NCBI GenBank assembly: GCA_010015805.1
Contig: ML978135.1
Location: 248,001-312,000, forward strand
Direction: 5' to 3'
Length of the DNA: 64,000 nucleotides
DNA from: Rhizodiscina lignyota
Taxonomy: Eukaryota; Ascomycota; Dothideomycetes; Aulographales; Rhizodiscinaceae
Positions 1 to 10,016 of this stretch are shown here, piece after piece. The notes beneath the pieces were generated by a model. It was given only the letters and a program-made list of their open reading frames with translations, had not been told where the DNA came from and made no database searches. A program made the position numbers and the translations under genes. Within the stretch, counting starts at the first letter, position 1, and each line of letters starts with the position of its first letter.

Positions 1-250
1 AGCGAAACCTGGGGAAATGCTTCACGTGCAAGCCAAGCCTCCGCCCGCAGAGCCGCATCGCCGCCACGAAATTTCCGTCTCGTTGCTTTCATCGTGTGTC
101 TCCGCCGTCGATCCTTCCACCTTCCACCGGGTCGCTCCTTTTCGAACACCATACTCTTCTAGCTGAGCGTGAGGCTTGGCTCCGCGCAAGAGTGTTCGAG
201 TGCTGTGAGAGAGCGGTAGAAGGGGTAGAAAGAGTTATTGTTGCTTCAAG

Positions 251-1126
251 ATGAACGCGCCTGATAGGTGAGCTTTTCCTTTCGACACTTGGTGTATCAC
301 ATCCATAAAGATGCAGTTACTACCTCTGTTAGGATTCTCTCCCAGCAGAGCTCTTGTATGCGCATCGCGTCGGGTGACTGGGTCGTTGCTGCCTCACGGT
401 TGAAATGAGCAGTAACACGCGACTTCCCTATTCCAACACACACCACAAACTGTATTTCCTTTGCGCTTTCAGAGTTCACACACCTCTACGATTTCTCTTT
501 CACACTGTCTGCAATGCCTCACATCGCTGAAACCGCGCCTGACAGATTCGAGCTCTTTATTCTCGGCGACGGCGAGAAGAAGGTGACATGGAACCTTGAT
601 ACAAGTAAGGCCACCTTCGAGCACACATCGTTTCCATATACAGCCCTCCTCTGCCGAATATTTGGGATACTGCATTCAGCTTCAAGTTTGAAGCTCCATT
701 GAAGCAGCCAGTTACTCTCCGAGCCATCGGAAGATTGCTGGCGCGTCATGGTGGCTCAGGCTCTTATCACTGCGGCTACTTCTTCTTATGGCAAAACGTA
801 CGGCCGGAGAGGGAGACTGACAAATTACTTTTGCAGGAGTGCCAAACACCGCCATCTTCACCTTCAACAAAGAGGATCACACGCTCGGACACCTCCTCTC
901 CTCCCGACTACACAAGTACAGCTACGTCCAATTCTCGGCATATATCATTCCACATCCGCTTCTACCTTCCTTCGACCTGCGCGTCACGACAGACGGCAGT
1001 GTAAGCCCGAAAGATGCGATCGTCCAGGCGTGCAGGGATATTGTCGGGGAGTTGGACCAGCTGAGTCGGGAGTTCACAAAAGAGTGGGAGTTGAAGAAGA
1101 TTGCAAATACTGAATCTAGGAATTAA
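251..1126 (+). CDS. RPB11: DNA-directed RNA polymerase II subunit RPB11
   Basis: Small core subunit of RNA polymerase II that pairs with RPB3 in the nucleus, equivalent to half of the bacterial alpha dimer. Three exons (251-267, 546-604, 837-1126) join in frame to 121 residues, the usual length. The N-terminus MNAPDRFELFIL, the block FTFNKEDHTLGHLLSSRL and the C-terminal helix IVQACRDIVGELDQLSREF are family hallmarks. The 17-nt first exon is supported because its split Arg codon restores the MNAPDRF start; starting at the ATG near 514 would not give the family N-terminus. Introns of 278 and 232 nt are long compared with the 45-70 nt introns elsewhere in the window. The identification is firm; the exact splice sites are inferred. 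Confidence 0.95.
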
Positions 1127-1959
1127 AGTATCTTCTTTGGATCTGGATCTTCTACCGTCGGCACTTGCATTTGAAATGGAGTTTTGGAGATTTGAAAGGC
1201 GGATGGCACTCGGAAATCGGAATGATACTGGAATGAGGCTACACATTCGGTCGGTCGGCGTAAAATGAAATGTATGTCGGACCGTAGCTACAAAAGGCCC
1301 ACTTCTCCCGGGCTATTTTTCCAAGTTCAATAGAATTTGGAATTAAAATGACAGTTCTTGGCTATGCCGCGGTACAGTAAACACTTACTCATCCACCCCT
1401 CCGCTCCATTCCGCCAAGACCTTTTACCGGAACCAGTTCAATAATCTTGTCTGCGATTTTTATCCGTTTCGCTAGATCTCTGAGTTTGAATTACCCGCGT
1501 CCCCTACTTGCCCTATCTGCATCCCGATGCGGCGCCGCGCGGAGAGGCGACGATTAGTCAGTAGGTAGTCTGCTTGGCGAGTACGAGTAGGTGTAGCACG
1601 AGTACGTCTGGCACTTCGCGAAGCTGTCCCTGAACGCCACTCCTGCAACTCGCGGCCCTCCAGCCTCTCGTATTTGCAGCCGCGTCAATCAGAGGCTCTG
1701 AATTGATGACAGTTCTTGCATCGACCTATCCGCAAGTCTCGGCCCTGCCCGATCCTCGCCCCGATCCTCGTTCGTAGAACTGCTAGATGATGCAACTTAA
1801 ACCTCTAGCAGCTTCTTGCCTGTTGCCGAACCAACTTCCAGAATAGCTGAAGGCAACACGGTATAAGTATATAGCTCAATTTCCTGTCTCAATTTCAGTT
1901 TCAGCTGCTAGGCAAGTTTTCGAGTCGCTGCACACTGTTTACTTCACCCGCTCAAGCAA
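1127..1959. other. Intergenic region with hydrolase promoter
   Basis: No gene seen. A TATA-like run GTATAAGTATATAG at 1861-1874 lies about 90 nt before the hydrolase start and is the likely core promoter. A pyrimidine-rich leader follows it. Confidence 0.5.
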
Positions 1960-3224
1960 ATGCGAGCTCAATTGCTTTCCGTAGCTCTCGTAGCTACCCT
2001 TGTCTCAGCTGAGCCATGGGGTCACCCATCATGGCAGTCGAAAGATTCTTGCATTGAATTCTTCGTATCCGTTCCAGTTGATACGGTGACTTATCCACCT
2101 CTGTTCCCGCCCTTTGCAAATCAGTACGAGGCAACGGAGAATCTCCTTCAATCGACGAGTCGTACTGCTCCTCCTGCGACCGCCGTACTAGGCGAGCCAA
2201 AGAACATAAGCACCACATTCAAAATCAGCGCGAAGTACTGTCCACCAGCTGGTCATGGTTATGGCGAGAGCGTCGACACTGTTCTCCTCCTGACCCATGG
2301 TCTTGGATTCGATAAGAGGTAGGCTTCCCCACGATTCAACTCAAATGCTCCGACTAACGCAAAGTCTAGCTACTGGTCCTTCGAATTCCCACCGGGCGAC
2401 CCATCGAAGTACAGTTTCACCGCGCACGCCACTCCCAAAGGTTTCGCGACACTCTCCTACGACCGCCTGGGCTGCGGCTCCTCGGAACACCTGGACCCTT
2501 ACAACACCATCCAAGCGCAAATCGAGCTTGCAACGCTCATCTCACTTACCAGACTCCTGCGCGAAGGCAAACTGCACCACAGCGTGCCTGTGCCGAAGAA
2601 AGTCGTCCATGTCGGCCACTCCTGGGGCAGCCTTCTGTCCAACGGGCTTGCGTCGGCTGCAGGTGATCTCACTGATGGCATTGTCCTGACTGGCTTCTCG
2701 CACTTGGTGATATACCAGCAGTGGTTCTTGCACAGCACTGGATACCATCTTGCGAGCCTGAATCAGCCGAAGAGATTCGGAAACTTTGAGTCGGGCTATC
2801 TGACATGGGGCGACCAGGTCTATAACCAGTATAGCTTCCTCACTTGGCCATTCTTCGACCCAGGAGTGTTGAAGTTTGCGGAGGACAACAAGTGGCCGTT
2901 TACCGCGGGCGAGTTCTTGACGGGAGGCTTCGTGCCTGTTGTTTCTCCGGGGTTCAAGAAGCCGGTGCTGGTAAGCAGATTGTCATTATACATCGTTAGT
3001 TATGTGTGCTAATGGAGTTGTAGATGATGGTTGCCGAGTTCGATCTCATCTTCTGCGGCGCGAACTGCACGGGTATTGTCTCGGGACCGGCCCACCAGGT
3101 GTTCCCCGATGCCGACCTGCAGATCTATGAGCAGCCGAATACGGGGCATGGTATGAATCTGCATTTCAATGCGACCGGTTGGTATGATGTGGTGTTTGAT
3201 TGGGTTAAGAGTCATGATCTGTAA
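1960..3224 (+). CDS. Secreted alpha/beta hydrolase
   Basis: Predicted extracellular hydrolase of 386 residues in three exons (1960-2318, 2370-2970, 3024-3224), all joints in frame. A signal peptide is visible at residues 1-17 (MRAQLLSVALVATLVSA). The core shows an oxyanion-side HGLG motif after the central strand, the nucleophile elbow GHSWGS with Ser near 204, and the catalytic His in NTGHGMN close to the C-terminus; an acid in the AEFDLIFC segment could complete the triad. Substrate cannot be read from the sequence. Introns of 51 and 53 nt have standard GT-AG ends. It could be a lipase or esterase type enzyme; only the fold and secretion are well supported. Confidence 0.85.
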
Positions 3225-3405
3225 GATGATTTGCGTGAGAAGATGGCGGCCGGGGATTCAGCATGCAAGTATGTAATCGCATAGTGTCGTAGTATGATTA
3301 GAGATTTCGATACCAATTGCACATTTCATTCGATTTTGCGATAAGATACACGTCCTTTTGGCTTTTAAAATAAATTCATTGGACGGACATTGTGCTGACT
3401 TGAGT

Positions 3406-3897
3406 TCATATAATCCGAAACTTCTGGAGTTCCAGCTGATCTAATCTCGAATCTCGATGCCCGATCTTTGCGCAGTTCGCAGGTAACACCTTTTCCATAA
3501 TCGTTGGTCTTTCCGAGCTTTGAAGCACACACCAGCAAACCGGCGCCTGGAGTAAGCATTCTCCAATGAGGCGATAATGCTCTCCACCTTCACGTTTCCG
3601 CAAGACGAAGGGATTAACTGCTCCTTCGAACAAACATCTCAGGTCGGTATCAACCGTCCCGGTGGGCCAAGGGCAATGTGATTGCGCATGAGGAGTATCT
3701 TCCTTCCTTCTCCGAAAACAGAAAGGCGTCCACATGAATATAGCCTGCGAAAATGGCTGAGAACGCCCCTCATCTTCCTGAGCGCATTGTTTAATCTGAG
3801 AATACCCCGTCTCAGCTTCTGGCTCTTTTGATCTGTTCCAAGTTTGTTTAATATCTTCCTCAATCTGTTTCGTGATGTTCCACTTATCATCGTTCAA
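3406..3897 (-). pseudogene. Remnant of a HET-protein C-terminus
   Basis: The antisense reading contains CLFEGAVNPFVLRKREG followed by EHYRLIGEC, which is the conserved tail found near the end of many HET (heterokaryon incompatibility) proteins; the intact HET gene at 46933 ends with the related GDCYLHQMMDGEAM. Nothing upstream in this frame resembles a HET domain. The expected continuation after GEC (YVHGxMDGE) is replaced by unrelated residues, so the frame is broken there. I read it as a decayed gene end, not a functional gene. The rest of 3225-4708 shows no convincing coding sequence. Confidence 0.55.
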
Positions 3898-4708
3898 GTT
3901 GCTCTATTCATCATCCTCAACATAGTTCGATGATTTCCCTCTCCTAAATTGTAACGTGATCGGTATATGATGGGAAATTCCAATCGGCTGTCTATGGAAT
4001 TATGATATCCGGGAATCTCCAGCCAATCAGTGACAAAGTTCTTCCAGCTTATTGAATGGAATTGTGGGAGATATTCCAGAATCCAGAAATAAATAATGAC
4101 CTGAATCGTCAGTAACAACATTCGTCGAATTCAAGAGGATACTTGGAACATAATGATGGAATATTAGACTTCATGACTCGTCGTCGCAAGAAGATACCGA
4201 TCCGATAATACTCCCGAAATCTATGGTCTCGTAGTAAGCTAATATCCATCAATAACATCAAGGAAGCGGGCGAGGGCCCGTGGTGCAAACGTTCTGCTTC
4301 GAACTTTGCCACGACTGTCTCCATTAAGAAGCCGCGAACTACGAACTCGCTGTGCTGCGTAATTCCGAACCAGGGGTTCATTGGCCCACCGGAAACGCGT
4401 AAGACTTTGCTGGACGGCGGTAGGCTTTATAGTGTCCACAAGATGGGCTCGGGACCTTTAGGGATGGAGGCAGAGAACTTTGGAACCCATGATGGTGGGC
4501 TTCCAGTGAACCCTGAGTTATAAAAATCTACCATATTGAATATGCGGAACCCTCCACTCTTGCTAATGCAATACTCAGTTACTTCTCGAAATATGTCCGC
4601 ATGGAGTGTTATATAATCGGGCTTACGTGCATCGGAGTGCGCGGAAATATCCTACTCTTTCTATAGCCTTACTAGACCTGCAAGTCTCTCTATCCACTTC
4701 GACGGGAG
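3898..4708. other. Gene-free stretch
   Basis: Only short unrelated open frames are present. I see no domain, splice structure or repeat that supports a gene between the HET remnant and the first UstYa-like gene. Confidence 0.4.
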
Positions 4709-5813
4709 CTACATTTCAGCATCAATCTGAACTGAGCTTGGAGGCTGTTTCCTGCTGAAATCAGGTTTCACGGTATGCTTCCTCTCTGAAACCCAATCCC
4801 TTATTGCTTGGAAGTCACGACACGTATGAGTGACATCGGAGACGACATAATTCCTTCCCAGACCTGGAAAATATTTCGTCGGAACCGGTGTGATGTCGCC
4901 GGCACACATGATGTATTGACGGATTTGCTCAATGCAGTGGCCTTGGGATTTTCTCAGCAGTGTTCATCATGTCAATAATGTGGCTCACCTTGATGGAGCA
5001 ACTGGTCTTCCGACATCCTGATTGAATAGTATCTTGGAAAGAGCCATTTCCGTATTTCGTGCTGTCACTGTCAGTACCTCTCCGTTCGGATAACATTGAT
5101 TGTCTTACAACGCAGTGCAACGTGTGAAACATGTCAAGCCTTGAACTTTGTAAGCGTTGATCTCAAAGACTTATTCCAGTGAACCAAGAATTACCCTGCC
5201 CGATAGCCACCAGCAGCATAGTTCCAGTACTGATCATATTCGTCTCCCCAATGATCTCTCGCTTCTTCCTCGGTTATCAAGAAGTAACGATCTATGACTG
5301 AGTCAATTTCGCTATCGATCCCTGACATTTTCACATTCCTTGCCTCGTAAAAGATCGTCCCATGCCTCGTCAATCTGCGGGTTCGGAAGGCCAACATATT
5401 TGATCGGATCAGAGTGAGGAACATAAGGAGTACCATCGGCCCTGAATTCGGGGCTTCCAGTAAAAGTAACAAGCGATTTTCTCAATGCCGACTTCGCAGG
5501 CCCTGCTTAAAGTTAGGTTGAACACCTTTCTGCATCGGAAATGCGTACCAAAATCTGTTTCATATTCAGAAATGAGGCCGGCCGATGTACCCTCCAATTG
5601 GGCAGTCGATGTACATTCCAACTGTTTTGGGAACATGTAAAGACCAAGCGCGACGAAAGCGAAGAATATAGTCGAACAAATCCACGGAATAGAGCCTGTC
5701 TCACTCCAGAAGGTCCTTCTCAGTCCATAGTCGAGTTCCTCTGCATGGCTTTGGTGAGCGCTCGACTTTAGTGGGACATACTTCGCTTGCTTGCTCAAGC
5801 GAAGCCAATGCAT
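4709..5813 (-). CDS. UstYa-like oxidase (DUF3328), copy 1
   Basis: Member of the UstYa/DUF3328 family, whose known members perform oxidative cyclisation of ribosomal or nonribosomal peptides (ustiloxin, phomopsin, asperipin, cyclochlorotine). Six exons fit: 5549-5813, 5335-5502, 5195-5291, 5095-5139, 4989-5032, 4709-4941, giving 283 residues. Visible parts are one membrane anchor (about 42-61), an ETDFGPAK stretch, YVGLPNPQIDEAWDDLL, the first catalytic motif HTLHC (182-186), the second HQGHC (205-209), then IRQYIMCAGDITP and HTCRDF, all family hallmarks. The fourth exon is the weak point: keeping frame needs an unusual GTTATC donor. Use of the better GTACTG donor at 5077 would leave the gene one base out of frame. 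It is therefore either intact with a poor splice site or a recent pseudogene. It lies next to a second copy on the same strand. Confidence 0.75.
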
Positions 5814-6503
5814 AGTTAGACCAGCACGGGATGGGAATTAGATTTGACAAAGTGTAACAACCTTCAGGACGGCAAGTCTCGCAATTCCAGGAGAAATGGC
5901 AGCAAAAGGGCGAAAAGTGCAGGAAAATAGGGTCAGAACGCAGCGTCTTAGTTGTGCGGTTTTTGGTTCGTCGCCTCGCACATCAGTCCGTAGCGAGTAT
6001 AGAGATTACGATGCCACGCCATCATGCGGTGTGTCTGACATGAGAGCGCATCCTGTCAGCCTTCTCCATGTTTTTGGAGCCTTGAAAATCTGCGGGTCAT
6101 AACGGAACTGCTTTCAATTATCAAGTTCCACCGAGTCGGGATCGTTGGCGGCTGGAAAGGCCGTCCGCAATGCCCGAAGATGGAAATGGCAAAGAGCCCG
6201 ACTGTCATTTCATCCTTTCCCAATCTCAATCCCTATCTAGCGGAGCCTCATTTTCAACAGCAAGCACTACCGCTTCATGGTCGCACAATGCTTGAACCTT
6301 TGCTAATGAGGGAAACCCACGTAGTAGGCTCCGCACTATATCATAAAGTATTATTATTATGCAGAGCAAGCGAGTAAAAGGCACCGTAATCGACATTAAA
6401 CTTCTGCTAACGAAGAATCAATCCGAAATCAGATCCTATCAAAGCACAGCCGTCTTCGCAGCCTCCAAACAATGGCTATGCACCATTCTTGCCACCCATG
6501 TTC
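5814..6503. other. Gene-free stretch between the two UstYa-like genes
   Basis: No coding signal found. It should hold the 3' end of copy 2 and the promoter of copy 1, but no clear TATA box was recognised. Confidence 0.4.
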
Positions 6504-7597
6504 TCAATCGCGTTTCTCATTGCCATCTCTCCATTCCTTAAAGAATTTGTTCCCTGGGAATTTCCACCAGACACTCGTAAGATCCTCCCAAGGGAGTTGA
6601 TCAGCTGGGGGATCATTCAAGATCTTATCAATTTCATCCTTTGAGAGTAACGGGTCAAATGAAGCTGGAATTTGGTGATCTTTCGCCCAGTCCTGAACCT
6701 TCTCAAAATTACGACATGTGTGGCTCGTTGCTATGCGAGGGAATATTCCGGTGGAGATGGGCATATTAACATGCCATGAATTCGGGGATACATCTGCATT
6801 ACACATCAAGGCCTGGCGAAGGGCGTCGATACAATGCTCTACAATTAGAATATGTTAGACTCTTATTCTACGTATGTCACACCAGGAAACTTACCCCAAT
6901 GCCACCAGCCAGTCCAGTTACGATTTATCTGTCCATTCTCAATTCTCCACATATGAGGGTATCTTTCAGGCCAGATTGCTTTCCGAAGGTCGTTCAAACA
7001 ATGTAGCTGATGAAAAACATCTAGCTGCACCAAGTACTGCTTCGTTCCGGGAATATTTAGTGTTGGGTGAGGTAATCTGGCCGCTTCTTTCTCCGAGATT
7101 ACACTATTTCCAACTGGTACAGCAGTTAGTTCTGGGCTAAATCACTTAATTCTCCTCGCTACAGATCTTACAATTATACAATTCCTCCCATAGTCTATCG
7201 GTTTTATTCGTAGGGACTCCCATGTATTTTCCCGTCGTAAAGAATGTAGCATCAAATCTCTGTGGATGATACTCAATCACCGAATTTGCTGGCGCTATGT
7301 CAAAGAATAGAGTTAGCTTATGAACATTTCGAACATCTCTTTCAAGTACTTACACCATATTCCTAGTGTTGGGTCTCTCGTCTGAGTAGGGCGTGTAACA
7401 ATAATGAGAAGAAGAATACAAAGCGTGATGTTTAGGATATATGATAAGACAAGAGGAAGTTTGCAACACCTGGAAGCCGCTTTGGCTGCTTCCTCAGAGC
7501 TGTCATCCTGCAGTAGCGTCTTCTCTTCATCTAGAACTACTTTCTCCTCTGCATCCTCATACGGGTGCTCGACTCGATGATAAGTCCAAGGTGCCAT
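6504..7597 (-). CDS. UstYa-like oxidase (DUF3328), copy 2
   Basis: Intact UstYa/DUF3328 protein of 306 residues in four exons (7354-7597, 7172-7294, 6895-7113, 6504-6838). All three introns (59, 58, 56 nt) split codons after the first base and contain CTAAC-type branch sites. A cytosolic acidic head is followed by one membrane segment (about 47-68), SPANSVIEY, then the two paired motifs expected for catalysis: HQLHC at 157-161 and HWEHC at 194-198, and the tail motif HTCRNFEKVQDW. These motifs are known to be required in UstYa-type oxidases; that this copy is active is inferred. It faces the small secreted peptide gene across a 567-bp divergent promoter and lies 690 bp from copy 1, as in dikaritin-type RiPP clusters. 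Copy 1 and copy 2 are diverged from each other, so this is not a recent duplication. Confidence 0.9.
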
Positions 7598-8164
7598 TGC
7601 TGATAGTCATAGAGCGGAGAAAATCTAAAGAGAAGAAAGTCTAATAAGCACGAATAATCTCTTTTCATCTCTAAAAGCACGATAAGCACAGATCCCCACC
7701 CAGAAATCTCAAATCTCCACTTAACTAGGTTATACTATGGAAAAGCAGTTTCACAATATAACAATACTTAGAATATTATTTAAAACCGAAAAATTGCTCT
7801 TCCAGAAAGGGAATCACGCAACCCTGGTAATCGGGTACGATGGGGTCTATGCAGGGGGTAGTTCGCCCTATAGACCACATTACTTCGACACCACAGATAA
7901 GTCAAATCATAAATCCAGCCGAGTCCAACTATAAAATGAGCTGAGATCAGCTGAGTGCAGCTGTGCAGCTAGGATATGTAATTGTGGAGCTTCTCAGCAT
8001 TTGAACATACGTCTTCAGCGGCTTTTTGGATCGCTCAAGCTCTTCACTCACTACATGCCATTTATATAACCTTCAAACGAATCATCCACATCTTCAGCGA
8101 CTCAATCGTCAGTCTACCACGAGCACACAATTTTCCCATATTTTTCCTCCCCTCAATTTACAAA
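7598..8164. promoter_or_regulatory. Divergent promoter of UstYa-like copy 2 and the secreted peptide
   Basis: This 567-bp region drives both genes. It contains a set of phased AGCTG motifs (7939-7970) and a TATA-like TTTATATAAC at 8061-8070, about 95 nt before the peptide start. Functions are inferred from position. Confidence 0.5.
7939..7970. promoter_or_regulatory. Phased AGCTG motif array
   Basis: AGCTG begins at 7939, 7949 and 7959 and AGCT at 7967, so the spacing is 10, 10 and 8 bp, close to one helical turn. Two of the units extend to the palindrome CAGCTG or a near match. It lies between two divergent genes that look co-functional. A shared operator is an inference; no factor is known. 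Confidence 0.35.
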
Positions 8165-8475
8165 ATGAGACTTGGGTCTTCTTTCTTCCTTGCGGCTCTG
8201 TCCATCATGGCCACAAATGCGGCAGCTCTCCCAAGTTAGTACTATTATAACCGAGTGTCATTAGAAAAAGCCTAACTCCTCATTTTAGGCCCTAATGCAT
8301 TGTCGCAAGATGGGATTGTACTTCCACGCGTAATTGAGCAAGGTATTTGGCTTGCGCTTTTATCAACCTAAAGGATTTCTAACTGAAACTTCTTCTAGTT
8401 CAGCAATCGAAGGAAAAGAGAGCGGAGAATAGTGTCGATAGTACCTCTTTGACAGAGTACGAGGACTATTTTTAG
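8165..8475 (+). CDS. Small secreted peptide, candidate RiPP precursor
   Basis: A 66-residue protein in three exons (8165-8234, 8289-8342, 8399-8475). Both introns (54 and 56 nt) hold a perfect CTAAC branch site, and all joints keep frame, which makes chance unlikely. Residues 1-21 form a signal peptide. A Lys-Arg pair at 48-49 is a Kex2-type site and would release a 17-residue acidic tail ending in SLTEYEDYF, with Tyr62, Tyr65 and Phe66. No cysteines are present, so it is not a disulfide-rich effector. Its divergent partner is a UstYa-like oxidase and a second copy is close by; enzymes of that family crosslink Tyr residues in Kex2-released core peptides. Unlike ustiloxin or phomopsin precursors it has one core and not tandem repeats. 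The precursor role is inferred; a small effector or signalling peptide is the alternative. Confidence 0.65.
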
Positions 8476-9149
8476 GATTAAAGCACAATTGGTCTTGAGA
8501 ACTGAGGATGATTGTTCTGTCGTTCTTAGTGTCCAGTGCAAAGCATAGAGTAGTCCATGGTCTCCGACTGCTTGCGTTAAGATAGAATCAATATGTCTTG
8601 TCTCCTCTTGAAACGGTTCATTCGATGTACCTTCGCCTATTACACCTTGAAGAGGTGACTTTACCATGTGATGAAATGAACGTGGACTTTCAAGGTTACA
8701 ACTTGCGTGTTCCCTAGATAGAGAGCGCAACATGCGGTAGACAGATGGAAAGATCTGCTACAATTAAGACTACACCCCGACAATGCCTGGAATTGACTTC
8801 TTTAACCGACAGGACTTCAACATCAGAACACTTTGGACATAGTTAAAGTTAAGGAACCGGACAATACCATCCTGTGTTTCAAGTGGACCGCCGATTCTCA
8901 CAAGATCCGTCTAACCAATTCGGTTCAGCTGATTTAGTCGTGTGCTTCTTCGGATGCCTCTGTAGGGTTGACCAACGACCGTCCATGTGACTGGAGCAAA
9001 AGAGTGCAGTATAACCGTCTCTCATCAAGTTGGTCCACCAGCGGGATTCGTCTTGGCTGCTATCCTAGCTTCCCCAAATTATGAAATTCAATTCTAAGGT
9101 TTCGATTCCAGCTGAAGTTGTAGGCTGTGAGGCGCGGAATGCGGAATTT
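8476..9149. other. Gene-free stretch downstream of the peptide gene
   Basis: No supported gene. Short antisense open frames overlap the peptide gene and have no recognisable domain or splice structure. Confidence 0.4.
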
Positions 9150-9352
9150 ACAATTGAGCTTCAGAATTGAACAATGAGGCGAAGCTTTAGAATTGAGCAA
9201 TGATTCAATGAGGTAAAAGCTTAGAATTAAGTAATAAGGCGAATGCTTTAGAATTAAGCAATGGTTTAATAAGGCGAAAGCTTCGGGATTGAACAATGAG
9301 GTGAGCAATGACTCAATAAGGCAAAAGCTTTAGGATTAGGTAATAACTCAAA
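9150..9352. repeat. Imperfect tandem repeat of about 28-36 bp
   Basis: Roughly six diverged copies of a unit built on GAATTGAGCAATGA and GGCGAAAGCTTTA follow each other. Copies differ by small indels and by A/G and C/T changes. It is AT-rich and non-coding as far as I can see; an open frame across it on the minus strand is only a low-complexity translation. Confidence 0.65.
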
Positions 9353-9623
9353 GAGGACTTCAGAACCGGGCAAGTAAACACTGCCCGAATGATTTCTTTC
9401 ATTCTTATAATAGGACTAGATAAACTACCATTACGGCGATCACAGCACTACAGCAGCACTAGTCTATCCCAATGCTATTATCCCGAAGTCCAACTTTCAA
9501 CAATTTCTTCAAACGCCATAGAACATTCGAAAATATCTAGATGCAATTTATACGTAGGCTGAGATTTAATTCAGTCCCATCGAAGTCTTTGAATTCGAGT
9601 ATGGAGGAAATTCTAAATAGCCC
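9353..9623. other. Gene-free stretch
   Basis: AT-rich sequence without a recognisable gene, leading to the 3' end of the small secreted protein gene. Confidence 0.4.
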
Positions 9624-10016
9624 TCATCCCTCAACCTTGCAAACAACTTTGACAATGATCTCATCAAAGTTCTTGATAGAGTACGTATAACCAACTTCCT
9701 CAAAATTGAAACTCTCCACAATCTTAGATTCCTCGAAAAAGATTTTGCAAAAGACTTCACCGTGGTCGAGTGCAAGATGCCTAACAACTAGCCCTTTTCC
9801 CTTTACATGGGGAGTGATCTCGCCGTTGTAGGGGATATTGGCATAATAAGGTTTGTCAACGCCGACGATCTCCATGCCGAAAGTCTTCTCCTTCGAATAG
9901 TAGCTGGATCTCTTCTGCAAACCGATGTTTCGGACCTCGTTGATAGCAGTAGGGGTAGCGGTGACCAAGCTTGCAGCCGCGATGAAACTCTGAATGATAA
10001 GAGTATTGAAGTGCAT
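9624..10016 (-). CDS. Small secreted protein with a Kex2 site, candidate effector
   Basis: Intronless 130-residue protein. Residues 1-20 form a clear signal peptide (MHFNTLIIQS then FIAAASLVTA). A Lys-Arg pair at 35-36 suggests a pro-region removed by a Kex2-type protease, leaving a mature domain of about 94 residues with two cysteines and alternating hydrophobic stretches that look beta-rich. No family was recognised. A TATA-like run at 10162-10175 lies about 150 nt upstream of the start on this strand. Its location beside the UstYa-like genes could be coincidence. A secreted effector or surface protein is the likeliest role, but function is not shown by the sequence. Confidence 0.6.
   Translation of the reverse strand: MHFNTLIIQSFIAAASLVTATPTAINEVRNIGLQKRSSYYSKEKTFGMEIVGVDKPYYANIPYNGEITPHVKGKGLVVRHLALDHGEVFCKIFFEESKIVESFNFEEVGYTYSIKNFDEIIVKVVCKVEG

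Noticed and set aside
9060-9308. 82-residue antisense open frame
   Set aside because: It is a translation of the tandem repeat at 9150-9352, not a protein.
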